Shown: one piece after another, positions 22,602 to 37,334 of the stretch
Layout: the number at the start of each line of letters is the position of its first letter
Position numbering within the stretch: the stretch's first letter is position 1
Source: Zea mays
Lineage: Eukaryota; Streptophyta; Magnoliopsida; Poales; Poaceae
Assembly (NCBI RefSeq): GCF_902167145.1
Contig: NC_050102.1
Span: 12,648,850-12,712,849 of the forward strand
Length of the DNA stretch: 64,000 nucleotides
Direction: 5' to 3'
The notes under the pieces: generated by a model
Told to the model about the DNA's origin: nothing
Seen by the model: only the letters and a program-made list of their open reading frames with translations
Database searches by the model: none
Position numbers and translations under genes: made by a program

Positions 22602-22753
22602 CTGGCCACCAGCCAATAAAACAATAGCCAACTTTCCCTCTGAAATGGCTCTCAAGCCCCTTCTCCACTACCTTTCTTTGTCCTCAGGAGTTATGTCGTC
22701 CACTATCGAGACACTTGACTCAGGAACAGGCTCAAAGGTTCGTATATGAGCAC
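22602..22753 (-). pseudogene. UDP-N-acetylglucosamine pyrophosphorylase (UAP) exon fragment
   Basis: Between an acceptor TACAG (22754) and a donor GTATTC (22601), the minus strand encodes FEPVPESSVSIVDDITPEDK, then WRRGLRAISEGKLAIVLLAGGQ, with the start of the nucleotide-binding GGQGTRLG loop split by the intron as expected. UAP makes UDP-GlcNAc from GlcNAc-1-phosphate and UTP in the cytosol. A TAG replaces a Trp codon between ER and WRRGL. It is a single exon without the rest of the enzyme, lying between the two 175-bp repeats. Confidence 0.78.
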
Positions 22754-22846
22754 CTGTACTTGCATTAAAACACCATCAAATATTTGAGCACTCACTGAAA
22801 CTTATACTGCATATTGAAGCACGCTAAGAGAAAGCTCACCTTGTGA

Positions 22847-23022
22847 TCTAAGCGAGCATCGGACAGTCCGATCAATTCTAGGAAGATCTAGGCTCTGAAA
22901 TTCGAATCGTAAAGGAAGTCAGCCACAGTCAATCAGGGAAGTTCAGTGACATCAATGCATTCACTTCGCTTATGGAATAACAATTGAGATCAGTGCTCAA
23001 GGGCAACATCAACTCAATTACC
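22847..23022. repeat. Direct repeat copy 2 (about 175 bp)
   Basis: Copy of 22142-22316, in the same orientation, starting CTAAGCGAGCATCGGACAGT. It directly precedes the CACTA insertion at 23069. Confidence 0.88.
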
Positions 23023-23084
23023 TAAGGATATTCCTGCACCTAAGGCGCAAGAGTCTGCTTCAGCTATTCACTACTACAGATCAT

Positions 23085-23560
23085 GCTATATGAGACGGTT
23101 AATTTTCAGTTATTAATACGCTTATGAAGTGTCCAATTTTGATGGAGTCGCAAAAGATGTCCCACATTTAAGATGGTTATAAACCGTCTTAAAAGATATT
23201 ATATAAGACAGTTTTTAATTTATAACCGTCTGAAAAAGGTATTTGTTTAAGTCATTTTGTCCGATAAACCGTCTAAAAAAGGTATTTGTTTAAGTCATTT
23301 TGTCCGATAAACCGTCTTGAATTAGGTTTTTTTAAGACACTGCTTCTAAAGAACCGTAGAGAATGCAAACATTAAAAGTCATAAAGTATTTATCAAACCG
23401 TCTCGAACATCCTACAATAATAGACGATTACAATAGGAAAACAATCTTATTTAGGTGACTAATAATAGACGTTTTAGAAATTGTCTTATTTAGGAGACTG
23501 ATATTAGACATTTTGATGACTGTCTTATTAAGATTTAAACGAAATGACTTACACTGTAGT
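23085..23560. repeat. CACTA left subterminal repeats
   Basis: Motifs GAGACGGTT, AACCGTCTT, AACCGTCTG and AACCGTCTA recur. A unit with AAAAAGGTATTTGTTTAAGTC and TTTGTCCGATAAACCGTCT is tandemly duplicated at about 23233 and 23278. Such arrays bind the CACTA TNPA-type protein in known elements. Confidence 0.82.
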
Positions 23561-23879
23561 ACATTCTTCAATTTATAATCATTTGTTCATACATCACGTT
23601 ATAATAATTTGAAAGAGAAATATACATACACATATATTGAACAACATTATAATTAATATAATATAAATAAGTACCATTCAATATATCATAAATAAGCATT
23701 GTCAAACAAGACATACATAAGTGTACTCTAAATCTAAACTAAAATACAACTATTTGCATTAATGTTAAGCCTAACTTTATATGAATTCAAGTCTCCACAC
23801 TTTTGCGACCACCAAATTTGAATTCCATTCTATGTTTTCCTGTACAACAAATAGGAGAAAACTAGACATAGCATGCAAA

Positions 23880-24564
23880 AAAACTCCAAGCAGCACGTCG
23901 ATGACCTCGAAGATGCCCTTATGCTTCTCCCAGTTCTTGATCACTCCTACACGCTCGATGTTCCTCCCGCCAGCCACCATGACCACGTTGTCGACGTCAA
24001 ACTGAACAGACCTCCCGTTGCAGAGCTTGAACTGCACACAAACCAATAGAAAAGCAGTGAGCATTTCACAGACGTACTATGAAAGGGCATGGGAATTTCA
24101 AGTGATGTAACTGTATAGATAGACAGAGCAACATCTATTAATAGTCCTAACGATTGTAGCACATGACATTTTCAATGCAAGACTTTCATGCACACAGCAT
24201 ACAACATATATGGACTGTATAGCAAGGATAAGGTACACAGATCTACTAATAAAAACAGCAACCTGACAAAGCTACCAAGATCATCATGCTCAACTAGAAC
24301 AATGAGAGATGATGTGTAAGAGAATTGAGCTAACCTTGGCATCCTCATCCCTGATTGGGTGAAGACGGAAGCAGCTTGTAGTTCTTGTTTGTCTTAGGGA
24401 TGGAAATGACATCTGCCAAAAAAATGACACCACAAATCAGCAACCAAAATAGGTGTATAGGTATCTTTATGCATTAATAGAGATATATGCATACCCATGA
24501 ACCCAGCAGGGTAGGTCTTGTCAGTCCTGACCTTGCCATCAACAAGTATATGGCGTTGCAAATT
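23880..24564 (-). pseudogene. Cytosolic ribosomal protein eS4 (RPS4) gene fragment
   Basis: Three exon pieces in order: [17 protein letters not shown] at about 24560-24495 with a GTATGC donor; 24412-24335 beginning [12 protein letters not shown] and ending FRLHPIRDEDAK in another frame after a small deletion; and about 24030-23890 with [28 protein letters not shown] and EKHKG. In eS4 about 40 residues lie between RSVQF and the KOW-like NVVMVTGGRN segment; here they are deleted. It is the nuclear 40S subunit protein, not plastid rps4. Frameshift and deletion make it a pseudogene captured by the CACTA. Confidence 0.85.
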
Positions 24565-24933
24565 CATGTATGGTATGAGTTGAATATATAACATCAAATA
24601 TGAAAAATCTAAAACAGACATACATGTCCAATCATCTACAGTATTAATCATTCATGCACAAGCTGCTTGTTCCAGTAATGCTCTTTCGTGCACAAGTGCC
24701 AACTCATGCATATTATTTGATGGACGGACGCAGGCAGCAGCACTGCCAACTCACCAGCAATCAACATGCCACGATGGCAACCGGGCAGGGCACGCAGGAG
24801 CAGAGCAGCAGCTAGCAGCTCTAGCTAGGGTGGTAAACCGGGCCTAGACAAGCAGGTGCCAAGTGGTAAGTAGTTAAGTGCATAGTCATCGTGTAATAAA
24901 GAGATCAGCTCCTGTTGCCAACAATGTTATATA
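24565..24933. other. CACTA interior, no gene recognised
   Basis: Mixed-composition sequence with ACGGACGCAGGCAGCAGCACTG and AGCAGCAGCTAGCAGCTC near 24730-24825, perhaps a 5' leader of the eS4 source gene or unrelated filler. I see no reading frame. Confidence 0.35.
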
Positions 24934-24961
24934 CTAGTAAAGTACGCGCGCCATGCGCGCG

Positions 24962-26609
24962 TGGATTATAACAATGGGTGTGTGCTAAGTATATGATATA
25001 GTTTGGAGATATAGGCTATAAATATACTAAGAATATAGAAAGTAAATGTAACAAAATATGCCCCACTATGTACCAAATTGCATGGAACAATGGCTCATGC
25101 TAGTAGATAACACAGGGACCACATGCTGTTATATTTTTTTGAAGTGTCTTGCAGAAGCCAGATATAAAATAATTGAATTGTAATTTAAAGGGAAGATTGA
25201 CTTGTATCTGGTCCTTTAACATAACAACCAGAGAGAAAAAAGGAGCATATGAGAAGGTAGCACTCAAATGAGTTCTAACAGCAATAACCAATTCGGAATT
25301 TGTTTTAAAAAAAACCTGTACATGCACCACAACAATTAGGAAATAAGGATATAAGGATGGTACTCAGTAGCAGCAACTGTGGTGTTCCAGATGGAGTTTT
25401 CTGCAAGAAAAATGCAGTGAAGTTCAAAACTACATTGCGAGGCATCATGTTCATGTAATTCTGCTAGACAAATAATGGGATCATACATGGAAAAAGGGTT
25501 GTTTACTTGTTTCTCTCCCAAATGATTGTCACAGTGATGGAACAGATCTATAAGAAGATTTCCCCCTTGCCTGTGCAGTGTCGAGAACATGAGTATTTAC
25601 ATGAACACTAGTTCCATTAGCAATCCTTTTAGATACATCAGACTGTACCCTTACCCTCTTGGGACATTGGTAATGCACTTCAGTTGCATGCATTTACATG
25701 TGAACCTACAAGAGGAAACAGATAGCATTAGCCATCTGGTGTTTGTAACTTTTGTCATTAAAAATACTCAAGTTACTCGGCCGACCTTCATGAAAAACAA
25801 GCGCTCAAATCTAACCAGAACTTTGAAGTGAAAACTGAGTAAGACCAAACTTACCACATCGCACATGTTAATCATTAGATTTGTCATTGAATCACCTTTA
25901 CCAAGTTCTTGGTGACTTCCATGTGCAATTAGCAATCCTTTCCCTAATTCAGGTTGTAAGGCATCTGGTATTGTTTTCGCTTTCCTTTTTCGAAATTATC
26001 CTGAAGATAACACCAATGGGAACAAATATGACCCCGACGATGAAGAAAACAGAGACAACCTACAAAACATATGAAAAAGCTCAAAACATTTGTGACCTTG
26101 TCCGATGTTACCTTCCTAAATCTCCAAAACCAGTAGCATCATAATCTTCACAACCCGTAAGCCTACCCATTTTGGAGTAAGAATTGGCTTGCAAGCTGGC
26201 AACTCCTGCTGTGTGAACTTGGAATCTGTACACAAGAATTTCAGAGTAAGAATAGGTTTGCAATACGCAAATGCAAGTCACATCACAGTCTTAGCATTTG
26301 TCAAGCTGGTGATCACAATTTCTGACCTCATAATGTAATTGGAACCCAGTGTCCAAAGTCCAAACACATGTACTGTAAACAATACCACCATTCCACAACT
26401 AGTTTGACGATTTTCATCTTTACTAAACTAGCTACACCACTAAGAAACTTATACTGTTGTGTATCAACTAGACTGACATGTTTCCTTTTGTACTTAATAT
26501 GACGGGATATCACTAACGAAATAATACCATCATATAACACCTGGATTGATGGTTTCTCTTCTGTATAATTCTTGATGCATCAACAGTAGTGCCTCTTGAG
26601 AAAACATAC
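24962..26609. other. Interior without recognised gene
   Basis: I see no family motif on either strand in this 1.6 kb. An acceptor-like TTCTTGCAG on the minus strand near 25400 precedes a short frame I cannot assign. Introns or trailing sequence of the UGPase source gene are possible. Confidence 0.35.
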
Positions 26610-28367
<1,758 letters not shown>

Positions 28368-28578
28368 CTGACATCCGGATGCAGAAGGCTTCCCACCAGT
28401 CGCCGGGAGGGTCGCCCGCGGCGGCAGACGACATTGCGACCGCTGCCGCCTTCTTCTCCAACGCCGCCTTCCGGTGTCGCTTGGCTCCGCGCAGCGGCGG
28501 CATGGCGCGGACAGGGATGGAATCGGGAGTAGTCGCAATAGAGGCTGCGTTCGTAGCATGCCCTTCGTAGAGGCTCAT
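28368..28578 (-). pseudogene. First exon of an unassigned gene, possibly ALP1/HARBI1-like
   Basis: From ATG at 28578 the minus strand encodes MSLYEGHATNAASIATTPDS, then MPPLRGAKRHRKAALEKKAA, an Ala-rich linker and GDWWEAFCIRMSG, ending at a donor AG|GTGCGT. The basic RGxKRxRKA start, Ala linker and WWxxFxxRxxG pattern recall the N-terminus of plant PIF/Harbinger-derived (ALP1-like) proteins, but only 70 residues are visible. The GC-rich sequence upstream could be its promoter, giving a chimeric transcript with the UGPase exons. Confidence 0.4.
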
Positions 28579-28959
28579 GGCAGCAATCACCAGCGGTGAG
28601 GAGGATGCTTAGGGTTCAGGCACGCGAGAGTATGGGTGAGCCGCGACCAATAGGACCGGCGACAATGCGAGAGCATAGGGGAGGAGGGACCCACGGGTTA
28701 GGGTTTGGGAGCTGCCATGTGGCAGACAAATTAGGGAGGGAAGTTGGGTCCAAACCAAATCGGGTCGAGGGGCAGTCTCTAGTGAGGGCTCGTGATCAGG
28801 AGAGAAAGTGAAGACACAAAAAAATGATAAATAATTTTTCACACGTCAGCACGATGTGGTGTCGTCGTACGCGCCAAACGTTAACGTGGAGGGAGGAGGG
28901 TTCAGGTTTTAAAAAACCTGAAGAGATATATCATCAAACTAAGTTGAATTCATTATTTA

Positions 28960-29364
28960 CTACATTTTTTCATAATATGTCTAATTAGAAATATCATATG
29001 AAGACAGTTTCATATTTAGAAGTGTCTAGTATACCCACTAACATCTAAGACAATTCTTATAGTCTAAACGACTCCAATAATATCTTTATTTGAGATGGTT
29101 TCATATACAAAAGTGTCTAATATGCTAACCAAAATCTAAGACAATTCTTGCAATCTTAATGACTCAAAAGGTATATTGATCCGTCTTAAATCAATATAAG
29201 ACATTTCTTACTATGTAACTGTCTCAAAACACTTGTTTATTAAAGACGGATCTCCAACAAACCGTCTTAACTTACTCATCACCATATGATAAAAGACGAT
29301 TCTATAAAATACATTGATATATGTCTTAAAATGTGCGTCTTAAATAAGCATATCTCTAGTAGTG
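28960..29364. repeat. CACTA right subterminal repeats and terminal inverted repeat
   Basis: Motifs GAAGACAGTTTCATAT, ACCGTCTTAACTT, AAAGACGGATC and AGACGATTC recur. The block ends GCATATCTCTAGTAGTG, inverted relative to the left end, followed by ATT. Confidence 0.85.
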
Positions 29365-29514
29365 ATTCCTGCACCTGATAAAGCACCAAATTACATGACA
29401 ACTAAACATAAAAATGCAACAGAAAGGTTTCACCTGTTACAAATCGTTTACACAGGTTTCCTTGACTAAACTGTGCACACACCTGTTTATAAGAGCACAA
29501 AACAGCTTACATAC

Positions 29515-29868
29515 CTTTGTATTTGTACCAATATATGCACAACTTGGTGAAACATCGAGAATGCTGAATAGTTGGTCTTGAGAAAGTGAAGGGTTCACTA
29601 CATAAGCATCCAGTTGTTCATTAGTCAGAACATTAGAACCATCAGGCACCTTCACTGTCTCAATGCTACTCCAGAAAGCATCAAAAGTGGATTTAATACC
29701 CAAATCAACAACCTCTTCAAGTTCTTTACTCATCCATCTTGAAAAGTTGTCATTTTTCTTCAAACCAAGAGTCTCAATCGTCAATAGATCCAATGATGAC
29801 TGCTTAAAGAGTGAATGTTTGATGCTACCATCATTATATCTATCTCTGTTCACCTGAAAATTTTGCAT
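29515..29868 (-). pseudogene. CAMTA (calmodulin-binding transcription activator) exon fragment
   Basis: The frame reads LGLKKNDNFSRWMSKELEEV, then IETVKVPDGSNVLTNEQLDA, and SLSQDQLFSILDVSPSCAYI up to NTK at a donor GTATGT (29514). This is the region just before and at the start of the TIG (IPT) domain of plant CAMTA proteins, nuclear Ca2+/calmodulin-responsive regulators. Neither the CG-1 DNA-binding domain nor ankyrin and IQ motifs are nearby. The open frame has no stop within the exon. It lies just right of the CACTA insertion and continues the minus-strand fragment series. Confidence 0.82.
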
Positions 29869-30239
29869 AAATGGTCATTGTCATAAATCATATTGAACAC
29901 CATCAAATAGTTGTACCCATGCTCACACTATAAGGACCATACAAGCATTAGATGTACATCTGCTTTCATTGCATATTGTTGTATTTTCAGTTCCTTTTAA
30001 TCAAATGTATCATCAGTAATTGAAGTACACCTACTCTGAACGAGCTACAATGCTTTTGATGCAACATGTTTGGAGGCTACAAGCAGATTTGGGAGAACAA
30101 TCTAAAATTACCAAGTGTACCAAACAGGAATATGATGATATTGTAAACCAGTTTAATTCTCAAAGTATTAACATTAGAATCAGGGTTACATTGCCTAAGG
30201 CCCTTATATATATTTTCACAAGGATGACCACAAAGATCA

Positions 30240-31502
<1,263 letters not shown>

Positions 31503-32000
31503 CTGCCATGAATTGAAATAAAGAAAAGTAATTAAAAAATACAGAAGACTTAACAGAAGCAAGTACAGGTTTAGATGGCTTGACAAAAGAACAAAACACA
31601 TAATAGAGTTAAACCACCTGGATGGTATAATTGATCAGTCTTGTAGGCTTGTAACAGAGAAGGAGCAGGCAAGGCACTCCCTGCTTAGCTTTAGCTGTTC
31701 AACGGTGCCACACAAATTTTCATTCAGAATTACAGATAATCCTATGCAAAACAAAAAAGACTTTGTAAGTTGGGTGGCCCTCTTTTCCTATTCGTTAGGA
31801 TTTAGGAAATTACAAGAATAAGATTCTGTGTTCTTATAGTAAATTGGGCAATAATATTTGGTGATAGTATTGGTGCTTTGCCGACAACACTATCTAGTTG
31901 TTCCTAACATCATAAATCATAATAAGTGAATGGAGACAGTAGGATACCTGTTCTTATTTTTTTCTTTTCTTTGAAAAATTGGGCAAGAATGCACGGTTGT
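31503..32000. other. No gene recognised
   Basis: No coding signal on either strand. TCTTTTTTTTCTTTTCTTTG-like pyrimidine-rich sequence near 31955 precedes the Helitron-end-like repeat at 32001. Confidence 0.4.
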
Positions 32001-32375
32001 GTAGGAACGTGCCCGTGCATGCCACGGAACACAAATTGCGACCCTCCAAGGCCCTAGCGACGGGCGGCGTGAGTACAATAGTGACGGCAAAATCTATGAT
32101 TAAACATCATCTATTGTTGTGAGTATAAATGTAAACTTAGTCTGTTTACCTATCGAAACAATGCTATGTCAGTCCATACCAAAACTCGCAGAAATCGCAT
32201 GAAAGAATTTATACAACACAAGTTTGCTAGATACCAAAATATATTTTCCTATGACTGATGAAAACTGGAGAACGTTGCCTAAAACCTACAATCTAGAACA
32301 TTCAGAACCTCGAAGAGCAACCTAAGATTGTGATGAAGAGAAACTCAGGACTACAACGCACGGGCGCTCATCTAA
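32001..32375. mobile_element. Short element bounded by two Helitron-3'-end-like sequences
   Basis: Left end GTAGGAACGTGCCCGTGCAT closely resembles the Helitron end at 19431 (CTAGGTGAGTGCCCGTGCGT), and right end ACGCACGGGCGCTCATCTAA is the same motif inverted, ending in CTAA before T. The left CTAG is decayed to GTAG and the right hairpin arm is degenerate. The 375-bp interior has no gene. It could be a terminal-repeat derivative, two abutting Helitron ends or a MITE. Confidence 0.5.
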
Positions 32376-32469
32376 TAGTGTATTATATGAAATTTAACAA
32401 GAAGATTTAATGGCAAAAATTCAAAATCAATAAATATAAAATAAACATAAGCATAACTATCTATTTCAT

Positions 32470-35400
32470 CTAATCTTTGACCATAATACGATCAAGGTAC
32501 TCTCGTATATCTACAGGAATGTTAAATCGATATGTGTTCCCCTCGTATGTCAATAGATCAATAAGTAAATTCCTACGCAGAGTCACACCATCCTGCAAAA
32601 AATGTTATAAGTAATATTATCATTCATTAACTACAAATTACATATATGATATTATTCTCACCATACTAAATTGCGCTTTTAACCCCCTTTCCCACCACTC
32701 CATAATGTGCAGAGCAAAATGACCAGTATTAACACTGAAAAAGTTACCAACCTTGTTATATTATAAAATTATAAACATAACATATATATATATGACATAA
32801 TAATTTTAAGTAATTACCCTTTTAAGTCGATTGGAGCATCAGGTCGAATTGAATGTCGCCACATATAAATGTCATGTGACCATCCAATACGTTTGACACC
32901 GTATGCAGCCTTATATTTCTTCGAAATAAGAAGAATAACTTCCCAAAAAAAATTAGTGGTATATCTTTGCACCATTCTGGAATAGGTGTGAAATTAAACA
33001 TAGACACAAATTTGTTTGGATGATTAATGATGAAAAGTACATAGCTTGTAGAGTATCTCCATGACATAAGAACCTGCAAACCATAAGACATTAGAATTAT
33101 ATGTTTGCACAATTTATTTAACCATATAGATATCAAAGGAATTATGACTTACAAATTTGCAAAGTGTGATATAATAATTCATTTGAGGCCAATTTGTTAA
33201 TGTTTCTGCCAACTCTATCGCGCTAGGATCCTTATATGACTTCGATTCTTCGTCAAAACCACACATTTCCTAGAGAAAACATAATAATATAATAACTAAG
33301 ATAATATCATACATATTATAACAATATTTTTAAATAACAAACTTACACAGAAACGCAGGTCCATATAGTGTTTTGTAATCCTTCGTTTTGCGAGAGACAA
33401 TCTATTTGGTTCATTATGGGCAAGAATCCGAACAGCCATGTTAAAACAATCTATAGGCATATCTTTATTCACATTTAACAATTCCTGTAGTGTCTTGACA
33501 GTCAAATCTATCCGATATGGTTTGAAGCTTCGGACCCATTTAGCCCTGTATAGCAACGTTATATAACAAATATTCAATTATATCTGAGCAATACACATAA
33601 CGTGATTATTAAATATATATAAATAAATAAAATACGAGGAACTTACTCTAAAATTGTGGCATCTTGAATTGTCATGATATAATCGCATAGAAACTCTATC
33701 ATATCTGCTTTTTTTACTGGCATATCCTTCGTGGAAAGACCACTAATTAAAGAGTCCTTGCCACACTCATTAACAGAGGTTGGAGTAGGGATGACATCAT
33801 TCTTTTCTTTGGCACATATTTCTTCAAAATATAATGATATAGGATCATCTTCGGGGCTAATCGGAGGGCTTCGTTTCCTCTTGTTAGGATTTGGGGAGGG
33901 TTCTAAAATCTCAACACCACTGGAGTCAGTCTCATTGTCTTCTGTACTTTTATTTGTCTTATTTTTATATAACGGACATCCCTTTCTCTTGTTCAAATCC
34001 GAAGACAATAAAATAGCGGCCAATTTTGGCCTAAAGTTTTTTATATCGGCCTAAAAAGTAAGAAAATATATGGTGTTATTTATCATATCACTGTAGATAT
34101 GTATATGATAGCTTTTTTGATATACCTGTGTAAAATTGTCTGATAGTTCGACTCCTGTCCAGTACTCCATATAATTAAGTAGGAAAAGTCCACACGAAGA
34201 ACTACATTAAAAAATCAAATCAAATATGTTTCCAATTTAAATGAAACAGTTTTAGAAAGATCAATTATATACCTATCTGTCTGCTTGGCATCTTTAAACT
34301 CTATAAGTTTCCAAGGCCAATAAGCAACTTGAAGGTCTAGCCAATTATGGTCTTTAAGATTCATGTAATGCGACACACCATCTATTTGCTTTTGCAAACC
34401 CTTTAGCTACAACAAAATTAGTAAATCACATCAACAAATTACTCATAACCACAAACAAAATTAGTAACGAGTTTCATTTACTCACAACACAATCGAGATC
34501 TTTATGACCCAATGAAGAACCTAGTGAATCGAGTATTTGTATCTCTCGTCTTTTGGCGTTAAGCACAACAAGATACCAGTGAAGTTCACGAATGTTTATA
34601 GGTATGAACACCTGCAAAATATATATTATTATGTTTCATAAGTATCATACGATGATTTTATAACTAAACTCATATATATATATATAGTAAAGTATTTTGT
34701 TACCATATCATGTTGAAGATATAATAATACCCTTCGCTCAACTTGAGCTCGTTCGCTAGTTTCACAGTATATATCATCAAATTCGCGATCATCACCAGCA
34801 TCTCGTTTAAAAAATTCACTGACAAATGTAATCTCTATGTGGACTGTACCACCAGGACGCTGCTTCATATGTTCTTGTGCTATCAGTAAGTATATGTAAG
34901 AATTTATGATCTGCAAATACATGTACAAAAACTATATGTAGTTAAAATACATAAATTTGTGCGTGCACGCGTACCAAAAAATATAATACCTCATCCCCCA
35001 AATAAGAATCCGGTTAAAATAGACATTCCATAAATTTCCTGGAAATTACTTGAGAGCCAATGCATACAAGTTCAACATCCATTGTCGCATAAGGAAAGTT
35101 TTTAATTGATTCAATAAGGGCCATATCTCCTTGATTACACATATAATCTAGAAACCAATCATACATAGAATGGTCGAAGTTAATTAGTTTATTTAAAACT
35201 ACAAACTGATCAAATAGTAATAGTAGAGGTAACTAATACACGATTGTAATACCTTCTTGAACAATTACAGTCGCCATGTCCTTTTTTGGTTTATTATGAT
35301 GCAATGCAAATTTGCATTCATCTATTGGCGGTAGATAATTTATCTGTGTTCCAAATATATCGTCTTCAATGGGATGTTTAGGAAGTCTGGTATGCTCATC

Positions 35401-35499
35401 TATGTTTCCATCGAGAGGTGATTCATTATCAACTGTTGAATGCTTGTCCAATTGACTATCATCAACGTGTACTTCATTTATCTCGTCTGAAGAATCCAT
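32470..35499 (-). pseudogene. Ulp1-like (C48) cysteine protease gene with two C48 units
   Basis: About twelve exons with GT-AG borders. Exon 1 starts MDSSDEINEVHVDDSQ at 35499. The first C48 unit has its His in NIRELHWYLVVLNA (about 34590), Asp in IQILDSLG and Cys in SSCGLFLLNYMEYW (about 34190). A second unit follows with WRYSTSYVLFIINHPNKF, FTPIPEWCKD and VNTGHFALHIMEWW, where the Cys position is not Cys, and ends YLDRIMVKD at 32470. C48 enzymes remove SUMO-like modifiers; this grass family often travels with transposons. A TAA near 35020 and a 1-base shift in an 8-T run near 32945 break the frame. Confidence 0.8.
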
Positions 35500-37236
35500 C
35501 AAGGTGAAACAACCTACATATATTGCAAATAAAATAAATCTAAATATACTAAACTAAACTTGAGAATAGTGGCGACAGTGTTCAGGTGGAAACCTATCAG
35601 TTCTGTGATAAACACAGTTTTAGTGATCAAAATAATATCGAGGCCAATGGGAATCTTTCAACCATGTAAGAAGCTCAAAAGAAACTATCCTATCATGTAA
35701 AAGACAACCACTGAAAAAGTGAGTGGCTATCAGACATGTCTTGAAAAACAATTAACCAAAAAAAATCAGCACGAAGGTCCCTTCCTACCGTTCCCTCCCT
35801 CCCAAAGAAAAGAAAAAACATATGTTTTATGACGGGGAGTATACAACCATGATTTTTTTACACTTCCAACTAAAGACATGAAAAAAGAGAATACTAAAGC
35901 TAGCTATGAAAAGTTCAATACCAAATGAAAGAATGATTTTCAAAATTTGGTCAGTTTAACAACACCACAATGATATGTAATGAGGCTACAATTTGCTTTG
36001 GTGCCAAAGCGCATTCTAATTTTATATATTTGAGCATGTCACATTTGTCCACTCCACTCACGGACTCATGGTACCAGGCTAGCAGCTAAAGCGAAGGACA
36101 TAGAACTAAAATTCCTGTTATATTCTGATGGTCAAACGATGGTTATAACTGGAATGAAACTAAAATAACTTCAACATCCACACCAGTACATAATTCTCCC
36201 AAGTTTTATCAATAACCCAATATGAACTCTGAAGTCTTAACAAAAATGTCAACACTCAACACTTCCTTTTTAATTATTTATAACAAATGCTCATTTTTTC
36301 CCTACTCAACTAACCCTAGACAGGTTGTTAAATTTTCCCAATTCCAATAGAGTAGCAACAATAACCCCACAAATTCCATGCATGTAGGCATCTGTTATTA
36401 AAAAAAGAACATCCCCATTAACAAAGGTCTACAAAATAGTCACTATCTTAGGGGATGTTTGAGCATTAAAATATGTCTACAAAAAAGAACATCCCCATTA
36501 AAATATCAGTGATCATACCCACCGACTGACTGTTTTTTCAAGACCAAGAGAACTACAATTTATGAAATCATGGCCTCATAACCCTTGTATTGCAAAGCAA
36601 AATTAAAAGCTTTGAATTCTATCATCTCTACATTAACATTAGATTAACAAAACTTTCATGGTTGTGGACCCATGTCTGCAGTGCTTATTTAGTTCGATGA
36701 ATCACAAAACCGAAAGTTTAAAATGACCTTACATAGAAGACAAACAAGTCAATTCTAGAGTGAAGAAAAACTATGCTATATACAGATTGCTTTTATTAAA
36801 ACATGAGGAGCAGAGCATACCTTTTAGTTGTAGTAGGTCGGCGTGGTCAGAGTAGTTACGGCGAGCGATCCCTCCTCCTCACGCTCAAGACCACCTACAC
36901 AGCCTTGTAGGCGTCGACGTCTTCTCTGAGGATGCACGGGAGCACCTCCACAGCCTTGTAGACCACAGCCTCGTCGGCACTACTCTTCCTCCGTTTTAGA
37001 AATAGGATGCACGGGGCTCTCCTCTTCCTCACTCTTTGGATCACAGCAAGGTTCGCCACGAGAACTCCTCCCCGCGCTCACGATGAACAGTGCATCTTCT
37101 CCCACCTCTCCGTGGACTAAATCGCTCTCAGACTGGATCACAGACTGCCCCTCTGCTGTACGTGGTGCGCCGTACATCCTTATTTATCCGCCTCCGTACG
37201 TCCTCGCCGAGCGATGTAGTGGAGATCGTGAGATTC
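35500..37236 (-). other. Leader intron and GC-rich 5' exon of the C48 gene
   Basis: A pyrimidine-poor acceptor TATATGTAG (35508) precedes the coding exon, and AACTAAAAG|GTATGC at 36821 is a good donor, so about 36822-37150 is likely a 5' untranslated exon with an intron of about 1.3 kb. The exon region contains CTCCACAGCCTTGTAG twice (about 36890 and 36945). Nothing else is coding between 35508 and 36820. Confidence 0.5.
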
Positions 37237-37334
37237 GGAGCAAGAATAGGGGAGGCCGTTTAATTCTCCACGTTCGTCGCTAGCGGGAGCAAGAATAGGG
37301 GAGGCCGTTTAATTCTCCACGTCCGTCGCTGGCG
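37237..37334. repeat. Tandem duplication, two 49-bp units
   Basis: GGAGCAAGAATAGGGGAGGC begins each unit at 37237 and 37286. The units differ by a few bases (TTCGTCGCTAGC versus TCCGTCGCTGGC). It lies in the putative promoter side of the C48 gene. Confidence 0.9.

Noticed and set aside
23880..24564. Plastid rps4 insertion
   Set aside because: The motifs are those of nuclear eS4 with introns, not bacterial-type uS4.
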